Shown here one piece after another: positions 53,492 to 62,317 of a stretch of 64,000 nt of DNA. Each line of letters starts with the position of its first letter. The stretch's first letter is position 1. A model generated the notes under the pieces. The model did not search any database, had not been told where the DNA came from, and was given only the letters and a program-made list of their open reading frames with translations. The stretch is from Glutamicibacter halophytocola (GTDB lineage: Bacteria; Actinomycetota; Actinomycetes; Actinomycetales; Micrococcaceae), in the NCBI RefSeq assembly GCF_001302565.1, contig NZ_CP012750.1, positions 2,852,001 to 2,916,000 of the forward strand. Direction: 5' to 3'. The position numbers and the translations under genes were made by a program.

Positions 53492-54982
53492 ATGGATTAC
53501 TACAACCCAACTCTGGGACATCAGTTCATCAACGGAGAGCAGGTACTCGGCCAGGGACCTGTCCTGCCGCGGGTCTCCCCCGCGACCGGTGATAAATTGC
53601 TCGACGTTGATACGGCGAGCACGGAACAGGTGGACCAAGCGGTACAAGCCGCGGCACGGGCGTTTAAGACCTGGTCCGCGCTGACACCGGCAGAACGCTC
53701 TGACCATCTGCTGGCCTTCGCCCGCGAGCTCCAGGCGCATGCCGGCGAGCTGGCCCAGGTGGAAACGGCGCAGACCGGCAAATCCATTCGGATGTCCACG
53801 GAGTTTGACGTCCCCGGAACGATCGACAATGTGAACTTCTTTGCCGGCGCCGCCAGAAACCTCCAGGGCTTGGCTGCTGGCGACTATGCAGGGAACACCA
53901 CCTCGATGATCCGCCGCGAGGCTATTGGCGTCATCGGATCGATCAGCCCCTGGAACTATCCATTGCAGATGGCTGCCTGGAAGGTGCTCCCGGCCATCGC
54001 CGCGGGAAATACCATCGTGCTCAAGCCCAGTGAGCTCACTCCCGGCACGTCCATGCTTTTCGCCAAGGCCGCAAGCGATTCGGGCCTGCCAGACGGTGTT
54101 CTCAATGTGGTGGTCGGCGATGGCCCTTCCGTCGGGGCAACACTGGTACGCCACCCTCTGGTGAAGATGACCTCGTTCACCGGTTCCACCGCGGTAGGGC
54201 TGAAGATCATGTCGATGGCCGCTGAACGCGCAAACCGCGTGCATTTGGAGTTGGGCGGCAAGGCGCCATTCGTCGTCTTTGACGATGCCGATATCGAGGC
54301 AGCGGCTCACGGCGCGGTGGCAGGTTCCACGATCAATTCCGGCCAGGATTGCACGGCGGCGACCCGCGCCTATGTGCACTCTTCTGTTTTTGACAAGTTC
54401 ACCGCGCGGGTGGCGCAGCTGATGGATGCGATGGTGGTTGGCAGTCCCTCAGATCCCGACACCGATATGGGTTCGCTGATCAGCGAAGCGCATCTGGAAA
54501 AGGTTTCGGCGATGGTCGATCGCGCCAAGCAGGACGGCGCGCAAATACTGGCCGGTGGACGGCGCGAGGAACGCCCCGGGTTCTACTATCGCCCAACACT
54601 GGTCATCGGTGCCGCCCAGGATTCAGAAATCGTCCAGCACGAAGTTTTCGGACCGGTCCTGGTGGCCCTGCCGTTCGACGATGACGAGCAAGCCATGGAT
54701 CTGGCTAATGACACGCCCTACGGTTTGGCTGCCAGCGCGTGGACGAAGAATGTCGACCGTGCAATGAAGGCCAGTGCGCAGATCCAGGCTGGCTGCGTGT
54801 GGATCAATGAGCATATCCTCATCGTTTCGGACATGCCCCATGGCGGCTACAAGGCTTCAGGCATGGGCAAAGATATGAGCCAGTACTCCTTTGACGAATA
54901 CACCAATGTGAAGCACGTGATGCTCTCCCACGATCCTGCGCCTCACCGCCAGTGGCAGGACACCGTTTTCAAACAGCGCTAA
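53492..54982 (+). CDS. Aminobutyraldehyde-type aldehyde dehydrogenase
   Basis: A 496-residue aldehyde dehydrogenase. SISPWNYPLQMAAWKVLPA near residue 150, the Glu in LELGGKAPFVVF and the Cys in SGQDCTAATR favour the gamma-aminobutyraldehyde (1-pyrroline) dehydrogenase group, which makes 4-aminobutyrate from putrescine-derived aldehyde. The oxidase and cupin genes just upstream fit that pathway. AGGAGCATCGCC precedes the ATG at 53492. It ends eight bases from a convergent gene. Confidence 0.88.
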   Translation: MDYYNPTLGHQFINGEQVLGQGPVLPRVSPATGDKLLDVDTASTEQVDQAVQAAARAFKTWSALTPAERSDHLLAFARELQAHAGELAQVETAQTGKSIRMSTEFDVPGTIDNVNFFAGAARNLQGLAAGDYAGNTTSMIRREAIGVIGSISPWNYPLQMAAWKVLPAIAAGNTIVLKPSELTPGTSMLFAKAASDSGLPDGVLNVVVGDGPSVGATLVRHPLVKMTSFTGSTAVGLKIMSMAAERANRVHLELGGKAPFVVFDDADIEAAAHGAVAGSTINSGQDCTAATRAYVHSSVFDKFTARVAQLMDAMVVGSPSDPDTDMGSLISEAHLEKVSAMVDRAKQDGAQILAGGRREERPGFYYRPTLVIGAAQDSEIVQHEVFGPVLVALPFDDDEQAMDLANDTPYGLAASAWTKNVDRAMKASAQIQAGCVWINEHILIVSDMPHGGYKASGMGKDMSQYSFDEYTNVKHVMLSHDPAPHRQWQDTVFKQR

Positions 54983-54990
54983 AAGGCCTG

Positions 54991-56109
54991 CTACAGACCG
55001 GAGAACAGCTGGTTCAGCTTCTTCGTGGCCATCCCGGGTTCGGTGGTGGCGAAGAAGTACTGGGCCAGTTGTTTTTGCTTGCCGGCCACTCCGCTGGCAG
55101 CCAGTTTTGCTACCCGGTCCGCCAATCCGTTGGCGTTGCCAAGGTGCTGTTCCATCGGCAGCCCGTCACGCAGCTTGCTCGGGCGATCGGCGGCGAGCAG
55201 CAGCGGAATGTTCAATGCCACGGCGTCGTAGGCCATGGCTGAAGTATCGCAAATGGCCACGTCGGCCCAGACCAGGGATTGCGAAGCGTCGGGAACGGGA
55301 TCCATGGTCGACTCGAACCTCGACTGCAAAGCAGCCACGGTCTTCTTGGCTTCGGCCAGGATATCGCCGGTTTTCGGATGGGGGCGGAAACGCACGTCGA
55401 ACCGGTCATCGTTGACCAGCTGCGCAAGGATCCGTTCGCCCAGCCTCATTACCGAGGAATAGGCCATCGCCGAAGAATCGCCTTCCCATGTTGGCGCGTA
55501 GAGGACCCGGATCTTCTCTGAGGGCCCTTCCAATTCCAAGGCATCAAGTTGCGGCCGCCCGATCTGCACGAGGTGCGAAGAATCGAATCGAGAGATGTTT
55601 TCACAGATGCGATCCACCGCTGCGGGTCCGGCAACACAGGCATAGTCATAGGCCTTGAGCTGGTTGGAAACCATCGAGGCCTTTTCGCTCTCGCCATGGT
55701 TCAGATGAATATGCGCTGGACCGTTGAAGCGCAGCATGGTGAAGTTCCGCTGGGCATTGTTCACGTAGCTGATCGACTTGGTGTTCCACTCGCGCAGCCT
55801 GGACTCGATTTGCTCCATGGAACGCGTGAACAGCAGGGGCAGTGTGCTGGAGCTCAGTGCCTGCCGCGCGCTGAGTGAATCCATCAATACCAGGCCGATG
55901 CCCAGGCCTTGGGCGGCAAGTCGCTCAAAGGTCCCCAGCCAAACACCTAGTTGGTAGAACTGGCCGGGGCCTTCGGCAAAGAAGATGACATGGTCGGCTT
56001 GTTGTATTTCCCTTTGGCCTTGCGCTATTTCAGCTCGCACCGATCGCTCGGCGATCAAGGCTCGTGCTTTACCTGTCGCCTGAGTAATTTGGGAAGGAAT
56101 CAATGCCAT
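54991..56109 (-). CDS. CDP-glycerol glycerophosphotransferase-like protein
   Basis: A 372-residue protein of the TagB/TagF-like glycerophosphotransferase fold. Motifs include HIHLNHGESEKASMVS, VLYAPTWEGD, RFRPHPKTG and DTSAMAYDAVALNIPLL. Such enzymes transfer glycerol- or ribitol-phosphate from CDP-polyol in teichoic-acid or capsule assembly. The protein lacks an N-terminal membrane segment and no teichoic-acid genes surround it, so the acceptor is unknown. Its ribosome site is weak; a leaderless start at 56109 is possible. Confidence 0.8.
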   Translation of the reverse strand: MALIPSQITQATGKARALIAERSVRAEIAQGQREIQQADHVIFFAEGPGQFYQLGVWLGTFERLAAQGLGIGLVLMDSLSARQALSSSTLPLLFTRSMEQIESRLREWNTKSISYVNNAQRNFTMLRFNGPAHIHLNHGESEKASMVSNQLKAYDYACVAGPAAVDRICENISRFDSSHLVQIGRPQLDALELEGPSEKIRVLYAPTWEGDSSAMAYSSVMRLGERILAQLVNDDRFDVRFRPHPKTGDILAEAKKTVAALQSRFESTMDPVPDASQSLVWADVAICDTSAMAYDAVALNIPLLLAADRPSKLRDGLPMEQHLGNANGLADRVAKLAASGVAGKQKQLAQYFFATTEPGMATKKLNQLFSGL

Positions 56110-56129
56110 ACATGTAGTCTACGTACCCG

Positions 56130-57143
56130 CTAGCCGTTGATCGCGGAAGCCAAGTTGGAAATGTTGGATTTCATCCAATCCAGGTAGCTTGAATCATCCT
56201 GGATGGTTTCTGCGAAATCGACGACTGGCACCTTGCCGGATTCAGCATCCTTTTTCAGCGCCTTGGTCTCGTTGCCCTCGGTCTGCACGTTGTAAGCGAG
56301 GACGTCGGTATTGCCGCCTTCCAACAGGTCCTGGGCCTTCTTGAGGGTCATTGGCGCAATGCCTTCCCCTTCTTCGATGGCCTCGCTCAGCCCTTCAGGC
56401 GTGATGTCCTCCATGCCTGCATCATCCAGAAGGTGGTACGGCACTGGTTCAGTCATGATGAACTTCTTGTCCTCGAGCTTGGCATCGCGCAGCTGAGTCT
56501 GCAGCTTCTTGATGCCGGCATTGAACTCTTCGGCGTTTTTCGTGTATTGCTGCGCGTTGGCGGCATCGGTTTTGCCGAAGGTTGTGGCCAGCTCATCGGC
56601 CAAGGCCGACATGGAGTCCAGGTCGTACCAGATGTGCTCGTTGTAGCCGGCATGATCGTGGCCTTCATGCTCCTCATGCGCTTCCTCTTCAGCATGCTCG
56701 GCATGCTCCTCGGCGCTTTCGCCTTCATGCGCTTCTTCTTCCTCATGCTCCTTGGCAATAGGCGAAGAATCCACCGCGTGAATCAGCTGAACGCCCGAAG
56801 CCTGGTCGCTGGGCAGGGACTGGACCAGTGAATCCATGAACTGGTCGTATCCCCCGCCGTTGGCAACAACGATATTCGCTTCAGAAACGGTGAGCTTGTC
56901 GCGGGTGGTTGGCTCATATGAGTGAGGGTCCTGGGCAGCCGAGGTGATAATCTCGCTGACGCTGACGGTGTCGCCTCCCACAGCACGGGCAACCTGGCCA
57001 TAGACATTGGTCGTTGCCACCACTTTGACTGCAGAGGTATCCGCATCGCTGGCTTCGCTGCCAGTCCCGGCGCACCCGACGAGTATCATTCCCGCTGCGG
57101 GCACAGCGACGGCGGCTGCAAGCAATGAGCGATACTTCTTCAT
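56130..57143 (-). CDS. ZnuA-type zinc-binding lipoprotein
   Basis: A 337-residue cluster A-1 solute-binding lipoprotein (lipobox LVGC). Metal ligands include His in AQDPHSYEPT and NEHIWYDLD. Between them lies a His/Glu-rich loop (about residues 135-175, with EHEEEEAHEGES and HEEHEGHDHAGYNEH), typical of zinc-binding ZnuA/AdcA proteins. ZnuB and ZnuC are missing nearby: downstream is the CDP-glycerol transferase gene and upstream the YibE/F gene. ATG at 57143 starts the signal peptide; the longer frame has no support. Confidence 0.9.
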   Translation of the reverse strand: MKKYRSLLAAAVAVPAAGMILVGCAGTGSEASDADTSAVKVVATTNVYGQVARAVGGDTVSVSEIITSAAQDPHSYEPTTRDKLTVSEANIVVANGGGYDQFMDSLVQSLPSDQASGVQLIHAVDSSPIAKEHEEEEAHEGESAEEHAEHAEEEAHEEHEGHDHAGYNEHIWYDLDSMSALADELATTFGKTDAANAQQYTKNAEEFNAGIKKLQTQLRDAKLEDKKFIMTEPVPYHLLDDAGMEDITPEGLSEAIEEGEGIAPMTLKKAQDLLEGGNTDVLAYNVQTEGNETKALKKDAESGKVPVVDFAETIQDDSSYLDWMKSNISNLASAING

Positions 57144-57173
57144 ATGAGTTCTCCATCCAAACACGTTTGCTAT

Positions 57174-57188
57174 TGAGAACAATTCTAC
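57174..57188. promoter_or_regulatory. Partial dyad, possible Zur-type site before the zinc lipoprotein gene
   Basis: TGAGAACAATTCTAC contains AGAA and TTCT arms around CAA, thirty bases upstream of the znuA-type ATG, in the 69-base gap. It only loosely resembles actinobacterial Zur boxes. A second TTTGAGAACCGTTC follows. Confidence 0.3.
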
Positions 57189-57212
57189 ATTACTTTTGAG
57201 AACCGTTCGCAC

Positions 57213-58466
57213 CTAGGCGTCTGCGTTGGCGGCAAACAAGGATCGCTTGCCGTGTGCTCCGCCAGTACCGGTGGCCTTCACCACCATGACCGCTATGGCC
57301 GTGGTGACAGGAATAGCCAGTACCAAGCCAATAGAACCAATAAGTATCCGGATAACTTCCTCAGCCATCTCCCCTGAGCCCAGCGTCACACCGAATCCCT
57401 GGTTGCTCATCGCCGCAATGGCCAGGATTGGCAGCGCGGCCCCGGCGTATGCGAAGGCAATGGTGTAAACCGTTGAGGCAATGTGGTCCCGGCCAATGCG
57501 CATGCCGCGGAAGAACAGTTCCTTGGCCGAAGCCCTGGGCGAAGTTTCGGCCAGCTCCCATACCGTGGCGGACTGGGTGATGGTGACATCGTTGAGCACA
57601 CCCATTCCGCCGACCAGCACGCCGCAGATCAGCAGGCCAGGCAGGGAAATTTGCGGCGCCACAGTAGACAAGGTCATTGCCGACTCGTCATTAGCGCCGG
57701 TCAGCGCCGCCGCGTCCGTCAGCCACAGCGCCAATGCCGCGGTCACTCCCAAGCCAAAGAGCGTCCCCAGCAGCGCCGTTGATGTCTTGGCATTCAAGCC
57801 ATGGGCAAAATACAGCGCCACGAACATGATGGCCGTGGCACCGGTCAGGCCGACCACCACGGGATTCCCGCCCTCGATCAGCGCCGGGACCATGAAGAAG
57901 ATCATGAACGCGATGCCGCCAACCAAGCCGATGACCGCTCGCGCACCACGCCACCCAGCCACCAGCACGACGACTATCCCGTAGGCAATAGCCAGCAGGG
58001 TCATGGGCAAGGTACGTACGAAGTCGACAAAGACGTAGGGACTGCCGCTGGTGGTATCTACCTTGGACAGGTCCAAATAGCGCAAGGCATCGCCGGGCCG
58101 GGCGTCCCGGGATTGCAGCATTTCAGGCGGAATTTCCATCTGGATTTCCGCCCCGCCTGACGCTGGCATGACGTAGGTGACCGTGCATTCCAAGGTCTTG
58201 CCGCCCACGTCTTCCAGCCCTTGGGACGAAGGACAGGTCTCAACACCGCTCCGGGTTACGGTGCCGGTCGCCATCGTGGCACCACCAGCGGTATCCATGG
58301 AGCCATCGAGGGCAAACTTGTTGTACGTTCCTTGGGGCCATAGGACGATGACCATGACCATTGCCAGCACGCCGATAGGCGCGAGCAATGCCCACAAGAT
58401 GATCGAGGCACGGCGCCGTCGTTTGGGATCCTGCAATATCGGTTCGTCATGGTGATGGTGGCCCAC
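57213..58466 (-). CDS. YibE/F-family membrane protein
   Basis: A 417-residue protein with an N-terminal His-rich cytoplasmic segment (GHHHHDEP), a first membrane segment, an extracytoplasmic domain (to about residue 145) and seven or so further membrane segments. RTLPMTLLAIAYGIVVVLVAGWRG and GGMGVLNDVTITQSATVWEL match the YibE/F (PF07907) family of unknown function. GGAG nine bases before a GTG at 58466 favours that start; the frame also opens with a TTG at 58481. It precedes the zinc lipoprotein gene on the same strand. Confidence 0.85.
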   Translation of the reverse strand: MGHHHHDEPILQDPKRRRRASIILWALLAPIGVLAMVMVIVLWPQGTYNKFALDGSMDTAGGATMATGTVTRSGVETCPSSQGLEDVGGKTLECTVTYVMPASGGAEIQMEIPPEMLQSRDARPGDALRYLDLSKVDTTSGSPYVFVDFVRTLPMTLLAIAYGIVVVLVAGWRGARAVIGLVGGIAFMIFFMVPALIEGGNPVVVGLTGATAIMFVALYFAHGLNAKTSTALLGTLFGLGVTAALALWLTDAAALTGANDESAMTLSTVAPQISLPGLLICGVLVGGMGVLNDVTITQSATVWELAETSPRASAKELFFRGMRIGRDHIASTVYTIAFAYAGAALPILAIAAMSNQGFGVTLGSGEMAEEVIRILIGSIGLVLAIPVTTAIAVMVVKATGTGGAHGKRSLFAANADA

Positions 58467-58601
58467 TGGGTCTTTCTCCAAATCAATAAAGGCGAATCGT
58501 CTGCAACAAGTCTATGAGCACCACGGTGGCTACCTTGGGATGACCGATAAATCCTCCGCAAGGTTCATGTCGCAATGGGTGATCAGCGGGAGAATTGACC
58601 T

Positions 58602-59774
58602 ATGAGCTCGCCACACTTTCTGCAGCCCCCTGCGCCCATAGCTGCCGGGGAACAAAGTTTTCCCTTCCACCGGCTAATGCGTCGAAACCATGATTACCGC
58701 TGGTGGCGCCCGCTGGCTTTTGCCGGAACCGGGCTGGGTTTTTTTGTAGCACTGTTCATCGTCGTCATGCTGATTATCTTCGTAGTGGCCCTGGTGAACC
58801 CCGCCAATTGGGCGGCTGATCCAAATGGCGCGCCAGACTCCCTCCTCACCGAGGCAGACCTGGACATGACCTCGCCCATCGATTTCACCATCACGATGGC
58901 GTCATTGATCATCATGATCCCCGCGGTATATCTGGCCTATCTATTGCTCGGCTCCAAGCCTGTCGGCCAGTTGATTTCCGTCGCTGGAAGATTGCGCTGG
59001 CGTTGGTTCGCAATGGCCCTCGGCACCAGTTCCCTCTTATTTGCTGCCTACTTCGCCCTGAGCTTCGGCCTGACGGCCGCCGGGGTGGGAGGGCAACCTG
59101 ACATGGCTGCGGTCCAGGGTCCGGCTGATCCGCTCTTTTTCGCTCTCCTGGTCATTTTGCTGACACCATTTCAATGTGCTGCCGAGGAATTGGTGTTCCG
59201 TGGAGCATTGATGCAGATCATCGGCAGCTGGCTGAAGCACCCCCTTTTTGCCATTCTCCTGCCGGTGCCCTTGTTCACCTTTGGCCATCTCTACGACGTT
59301 TATGGCCTGCTGGATGTGACGGCGTTTGCCATCGCTGCCGGTTACCTCACCTGGCGCACCGGCGGCTTGGAAGCTGCAATGGCCATGCACATTATCAACA
59401 ACACCTTCTTGTTCTTGCTCGGAGCAATGGGCCAGGTGGATTTGAATGCAACGTCATCCGGTCCGATGTCCTTGCTCTTCTCGGTCCTCTTCACGGCGCT
59501 GCTGACATTTGCCCTGGTCAAGCTGTCCAGCAAGAACGACGTCGCCCGCACCGCAGGGCCAATCCCGCCCATGACTCGGCCGCCGCTACTGCAGCCCTGG
59601 CCGATGGCCCAGCCGGTGCCTCACCCGCGCCAGGCTTATTGGGCGCCACCGATGGATCCGTCCGCACCGCAGGCCCAATCGCCTTACCCGCAGGACTATC
59701 CTCCGTCTCCCGGGTACCCGTCGACGCCTCCCGCTGATCCAGCTCATGGCGCTCCCGAGAATCATGATCGCTAA
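58602..59774 (+). CDS. CPBP-family intramembrane metalloprotease
   Basis: A 390-residue CAAX/bacteriocin-processing (CPBP) membrane protease. Catalytic motifs are EELVFRG (EExxxR) near residue 196, FTFGHLYD (FxxxH) near 224 and HIINN (HxxxN) near 264. The last 65 residues form a Pro-rich cytoplasmic tail (PPMTRPPLLQPWPMAQPVP, in part). The substrate is unknown. It is divergent from the YibE/F gene. Confidence 0.87.
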   Translation: MSSPHFLQPPAPIAAGEQSFPFHRLMRRNHDYRWWRPLAFAGTGLGFFVALFIVVMLIIFVVALVNPANWAADPNGAPDSLLTEADLDMTSPIDFTITMASLIIMIPAVYLAYLLLGSKPVGQLISVAGRLRWRWFAMALGTSSLLFAAYFALSFGLTAAGVGGQPDMAAVQGPADPLFFALLVILLTPFQCAAEELVFRGALMQIIGSWLKHPLFAILLPVPLFTFGHLYDVYGLLDVTAFAIAAGYLTWRTGGLEAAMAMHIINNTFLFLLGAMGQVDLNATSSGPMSLLFSVLFTALLTFALVKLSSKNDVARTAGPIPPMTRPPLLQPWPMAQPVPHPRQAYWAPPMDPSAPQAQSPYPQDYPPSPGYPSTPPADPAHGAPENHDR

Positions 59775-59820
59775 GCCACTGTTCTCCGGCTGAAAGCTGG
59801 GGCAGGTTCTGGCATGGCAA

Positions 59821-59858
59821 TGGGCTCTTGACACGATTTTCCTCGTGGCAAGAGCCCA
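59821..59858. terminator. Bidirectional terminator after the CPBP gene
   Basis: TGGGCTCTTG pairs with CAAGAGCCCA, extended inward by CACGA/TCGTG, between convergent genes. Confidence 0.9.
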
Positions 59859-59877
59859 ATTTCATATTATTGAGGGG

Positions 59878-61008
59878 TCAGGGCTTCGCCCAACGCAGCA
59901 GTGCAGCAATTCCTGCCCCGTCAGGTATGACCGAATCCGGGACATATCGAATAGTCGCATCCGTCAAAGCGGTGGCCCGCAAGAGCACTTCCGGTGCCGG
60001 CCACTCACCGGCAACCAATTCTGCGTGGTCATCCCCTTCTTGATGGGCAATCCAGGGCTCGGCACTCAGGGCACGCAAGGTGTGCTCGTCCTGGTATTGC
60101 CCGACAAGCACAGTTTCAGCCTGTGCCGACTGTAACGCTGTCACCACTTCCTCCAGGCCCACGGCCAAGAGCGAACGGCCGTTGCCTGACTGCGCCGCGA
60201 CTTTCGCTTCCAGATCAGCCAGTGCCTTGGACTTCACGTCCTCGATAAGCTTGGCGACCCGGGCATCAACCTGTTTTGAATCAGCACCACCAGTTCTCGT
60301 GTGCGAATCGATGACTTCCACGTAATCCCGCAAGGCCACCGGCAATTGGGCAATGACCGCTTCGCGAGCCTTGATATCCCCGGAGATCACGATCAATCGA
60401 ACGTAATTTTCCGCAGACATCTTTGTAATCAGCTCGGCGACTTCATCTGCGTTCCTGCGCACCATTTCGTCGGCAGCCGCCTGGGCCTTGGGCTGGTCGT
60501 ATTCACCGGGCACCTTTCGAGCGTGGTGAATTTCCTCGGGCAGTCCAACGATGCCTTGGCTAGCGATGCGCTCAGGCGATGCCGTGTTATAAAGATGCAC
60601 TTCGCCACCGTCCTTGCCCACTTCGGCGACCAGGTAAGAGAAGGAACCACCGCGAGCACGTGCCAATGCCGTGAAATTCGGGAAAGGTCCGACATCCACC
60701 GTTGGAGCCTGGACCTTGAGCCCGGGAATGATTTCATTGAGTACAACTTCGCCGTCATGGACAGCGACAAATCTTGCAACCGGTGCTCGCAGTCCTTCGG
60801 CAGGTTCCAACGCACCAATCAATGCTTGGATATCATCAGCCTGGGCCTGCTGGGACTTGAGCAATTTGGCGACATCCCCTGGAAGCCGATCAGCTGCTTC
60901 TTGAGCACCCGTCGTACCCAGTGAAGCATCCACGAGAGCCGTGCTCCATGATCCATTCCTTCGATAGAGCGAAGCGTCGATTCCATTAGAATCCGCGCGT
61001 AGTGCCAT
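59878..61008 (-). CDS. baeRF2/Rv2629-like (Vms1/Ankzf1-related) protein
   Basis: A 376-residue soluble protein of the baeRF2 family, relatives of archaeal/eukaryotic release factor eRF1 and of the peptidyl-tRNA hydrolase Vms1. Recognisable stretches are ARARGGSFSYLVAEVGKDGGEVHLYN (in part SFSYLVAEVGKDGGE), AENYVRLIVISGDIKAREAVI and ETVLVGQYQDEHTLRALS near the end. Ribosome rescue or translational stress is a family-level suggestion, not shown for this protein. The ATG at 61008 (MALRADSN) fits the family start. Confidence 0.83.
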   Translation of the reverse strand: MALRADSNGIDASLYRRNGSWSTALVDASLGTTGAQEAADRLPGDVAKLLKSQQAQADDIQALIGALEPAEGLRAPVARFVAVHDGEVVLNEIIPGLKVQAPTVDVGPFPNFTALARARGGSFSYLVAEVGKDGGEVHLYNTASPERIASQGIVGLPEEIHHARKVPGEYDQPKAQAAADEMVRRNADEVAELITKMSAENYVRLIVISGDIKAREAVIAQLPVALRDYVEVIDSHTRTGGADSKQVDARVAKLIEDVKSKALADLEAKVAAQSGNGRSLLAVGLEEVVTALQSAQAETVLVGQYQDEHTLRALSAEPWIAHQEGDDHAELVAGEWPAPEVLLRATALTDATIRYVPDSVIPDGAGIAALLRWAKP

Positions 61009-61148
61009 GCTGACTCCCTTCCGCACGCGACCCTTGGCCGCCTTGCGACTAGATCCGTGGGACTAACCTAACATCACTATTCAGTGGCTGGAAGAGGTAA
61101 CCAGAAACTAACTTGTGATTGGAAAGAAATCAGCATGGCGGCAACAAT

Positions 61149-62258
61149 TTACCAGCGGCCGCGCCAGTACTGCGGAGGGTGCGATTTCTCGGCGCCAAGC
61201 TGCTGGGCAGCATGGTTTGGCCACTGCGGATTGCCCAAGGCAGCGCGTCCAATGCTCACGCCGTCGGCCTGCCCTGAGACCACAATATGCTCAGCTTGGA
61301 TGGCATCGGTGATAGCGCCTACGGCGGTGACAAATGCATCGTCCGGCAGTGCCTGCTTGACTGCCTGCGCCAGGGGCACCTGGTACCCCGGCCCCGTTGG
61401 CCCACGGAAGGGCCCGATGCCCGCGCTTGAGAGGTCAAATGCACGCACTCCGAGCTCATACAGTTCCCCGGCGAGTTTCACCGTGTCGGCAATGCCCCAT
61501 CCGTCTTCCACCCAGTCTTCGCCTGAAAAACGAATGCCCAGCGGCTTATCTGCCGACCAAACGGCCGAGATCGCCTGGATGATTTCACGCAAGTATCGGG
61601 TGCGGTTCTCGTAGCTTCCGCCATATTCATCGGTGCGCTGATTGGTCAGTGGAGACAGGAACTGGTGGATCAGATAACCGTGCGCTGCGTGGATCTGGAT
61701 GAGATCAAATCCGGCCGCATCAGCACGTTGTGCCGCTGCGGCCCAATCCTGGACGGACTCGGCGATCTGCTCCCGGCTCATGGCTGTAGCCGGCTTCAGG
61801 TCGAACAGCCCGCTCGGCGCGGACGTGAAGGTTTCCCAACCGCCGTCTTCGACACTGATGCTGCCCGAGAGTCCAGCTTCCTCCAGCTCTTTGAGCCATC
61901 CGTAGGTGGAGGCCTTCGCGCCGGCGTGGGCCAGCTGCACCCCGGCGGCAGCACCATGGGAGCGGATGTATTCGGTGATGGGCTTCCAGGCTTCGACCTG
62001 CTCGTCGTTCCATAATCCGGCGTCCCGGTCAGAGATCCGCCCCTCGGCAGCGACTGCCGTTGCCTCGGCGATGACAAGGGAAAAACCGCCGTGGGCCATG
62101 GATCCCAGATGCGCGAGGTGCCATGTGGTTGGCACTCCGTTGCGCTCGATGATGGAATATTGGCACATCGGTGGCAGAACCACGCGATTGCGCAGCTGGA
62201 GTCCTGTTCCGTTCTTGGCGGGGATGGTGACTGGGCTGAATAACTTGCTTTGTGGCAT
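61149..62258 (-). CDS. NADH:flavin oxidoreductase, Old Yellow Enzyme (YqjM-like)
   Basis: A 369-residue OYE TIM barrel. VVLPPMCQYS carries the Cys typical of YqjM-like enzymes, HLAHLGSMAHGG and IQIHAAHGYLIHQFLSP contain the substrate His pair, and NQRTDEYGGSYENRTRYLRE (in part RTDEYGGSYENR) contacts FMN. It reduces activated C=C bonds. ATG at 62258 begins family similarity but has almost no ribosome site, so it may be leaderless; a GTG at 62321 overlapping the MgtE stop by four bases is an alternative. Confidence 0.87.
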   Translation of the reverse strand: MPQSKLFSPVTIPAKNGTGLQLRNRVVLPPMCQYSIIERNGVPTTWHLAHLGSMAHGGFSLVIAEATAVAAEGRISDRDAGLWNDEQVEAWKPITEYIRSHGAAAGVQLAHAGAKASTYGWLKELEEAGLSGSISVEDGGWETFTSAPSGLFDLKPATAMSREQIAESVQDWAAAAQRADAAGFDLIQIHAAHGYLIHQFLSPLTNQRTDEYGGSYENRTRYLREIIQAISAVWSADKPLGIRFSGEDWVEDGWGIADTVKLAGELYELGVRAFDLSSAGIGPFRGPTGPGYQVPLAQAVKQALPDDAFVTAVGAITDAIQAEHIVVSGQADGVSIGRAALGNPQWPNHAAQQLGAEKSHPPQYWRGRW

Positions 62259-62317
62259 ACCTAGTGTGACGTTGAGGTCGCCTGATTTATTCCGCCCAGC
62301 ACCATCGAGCGCAAAGG

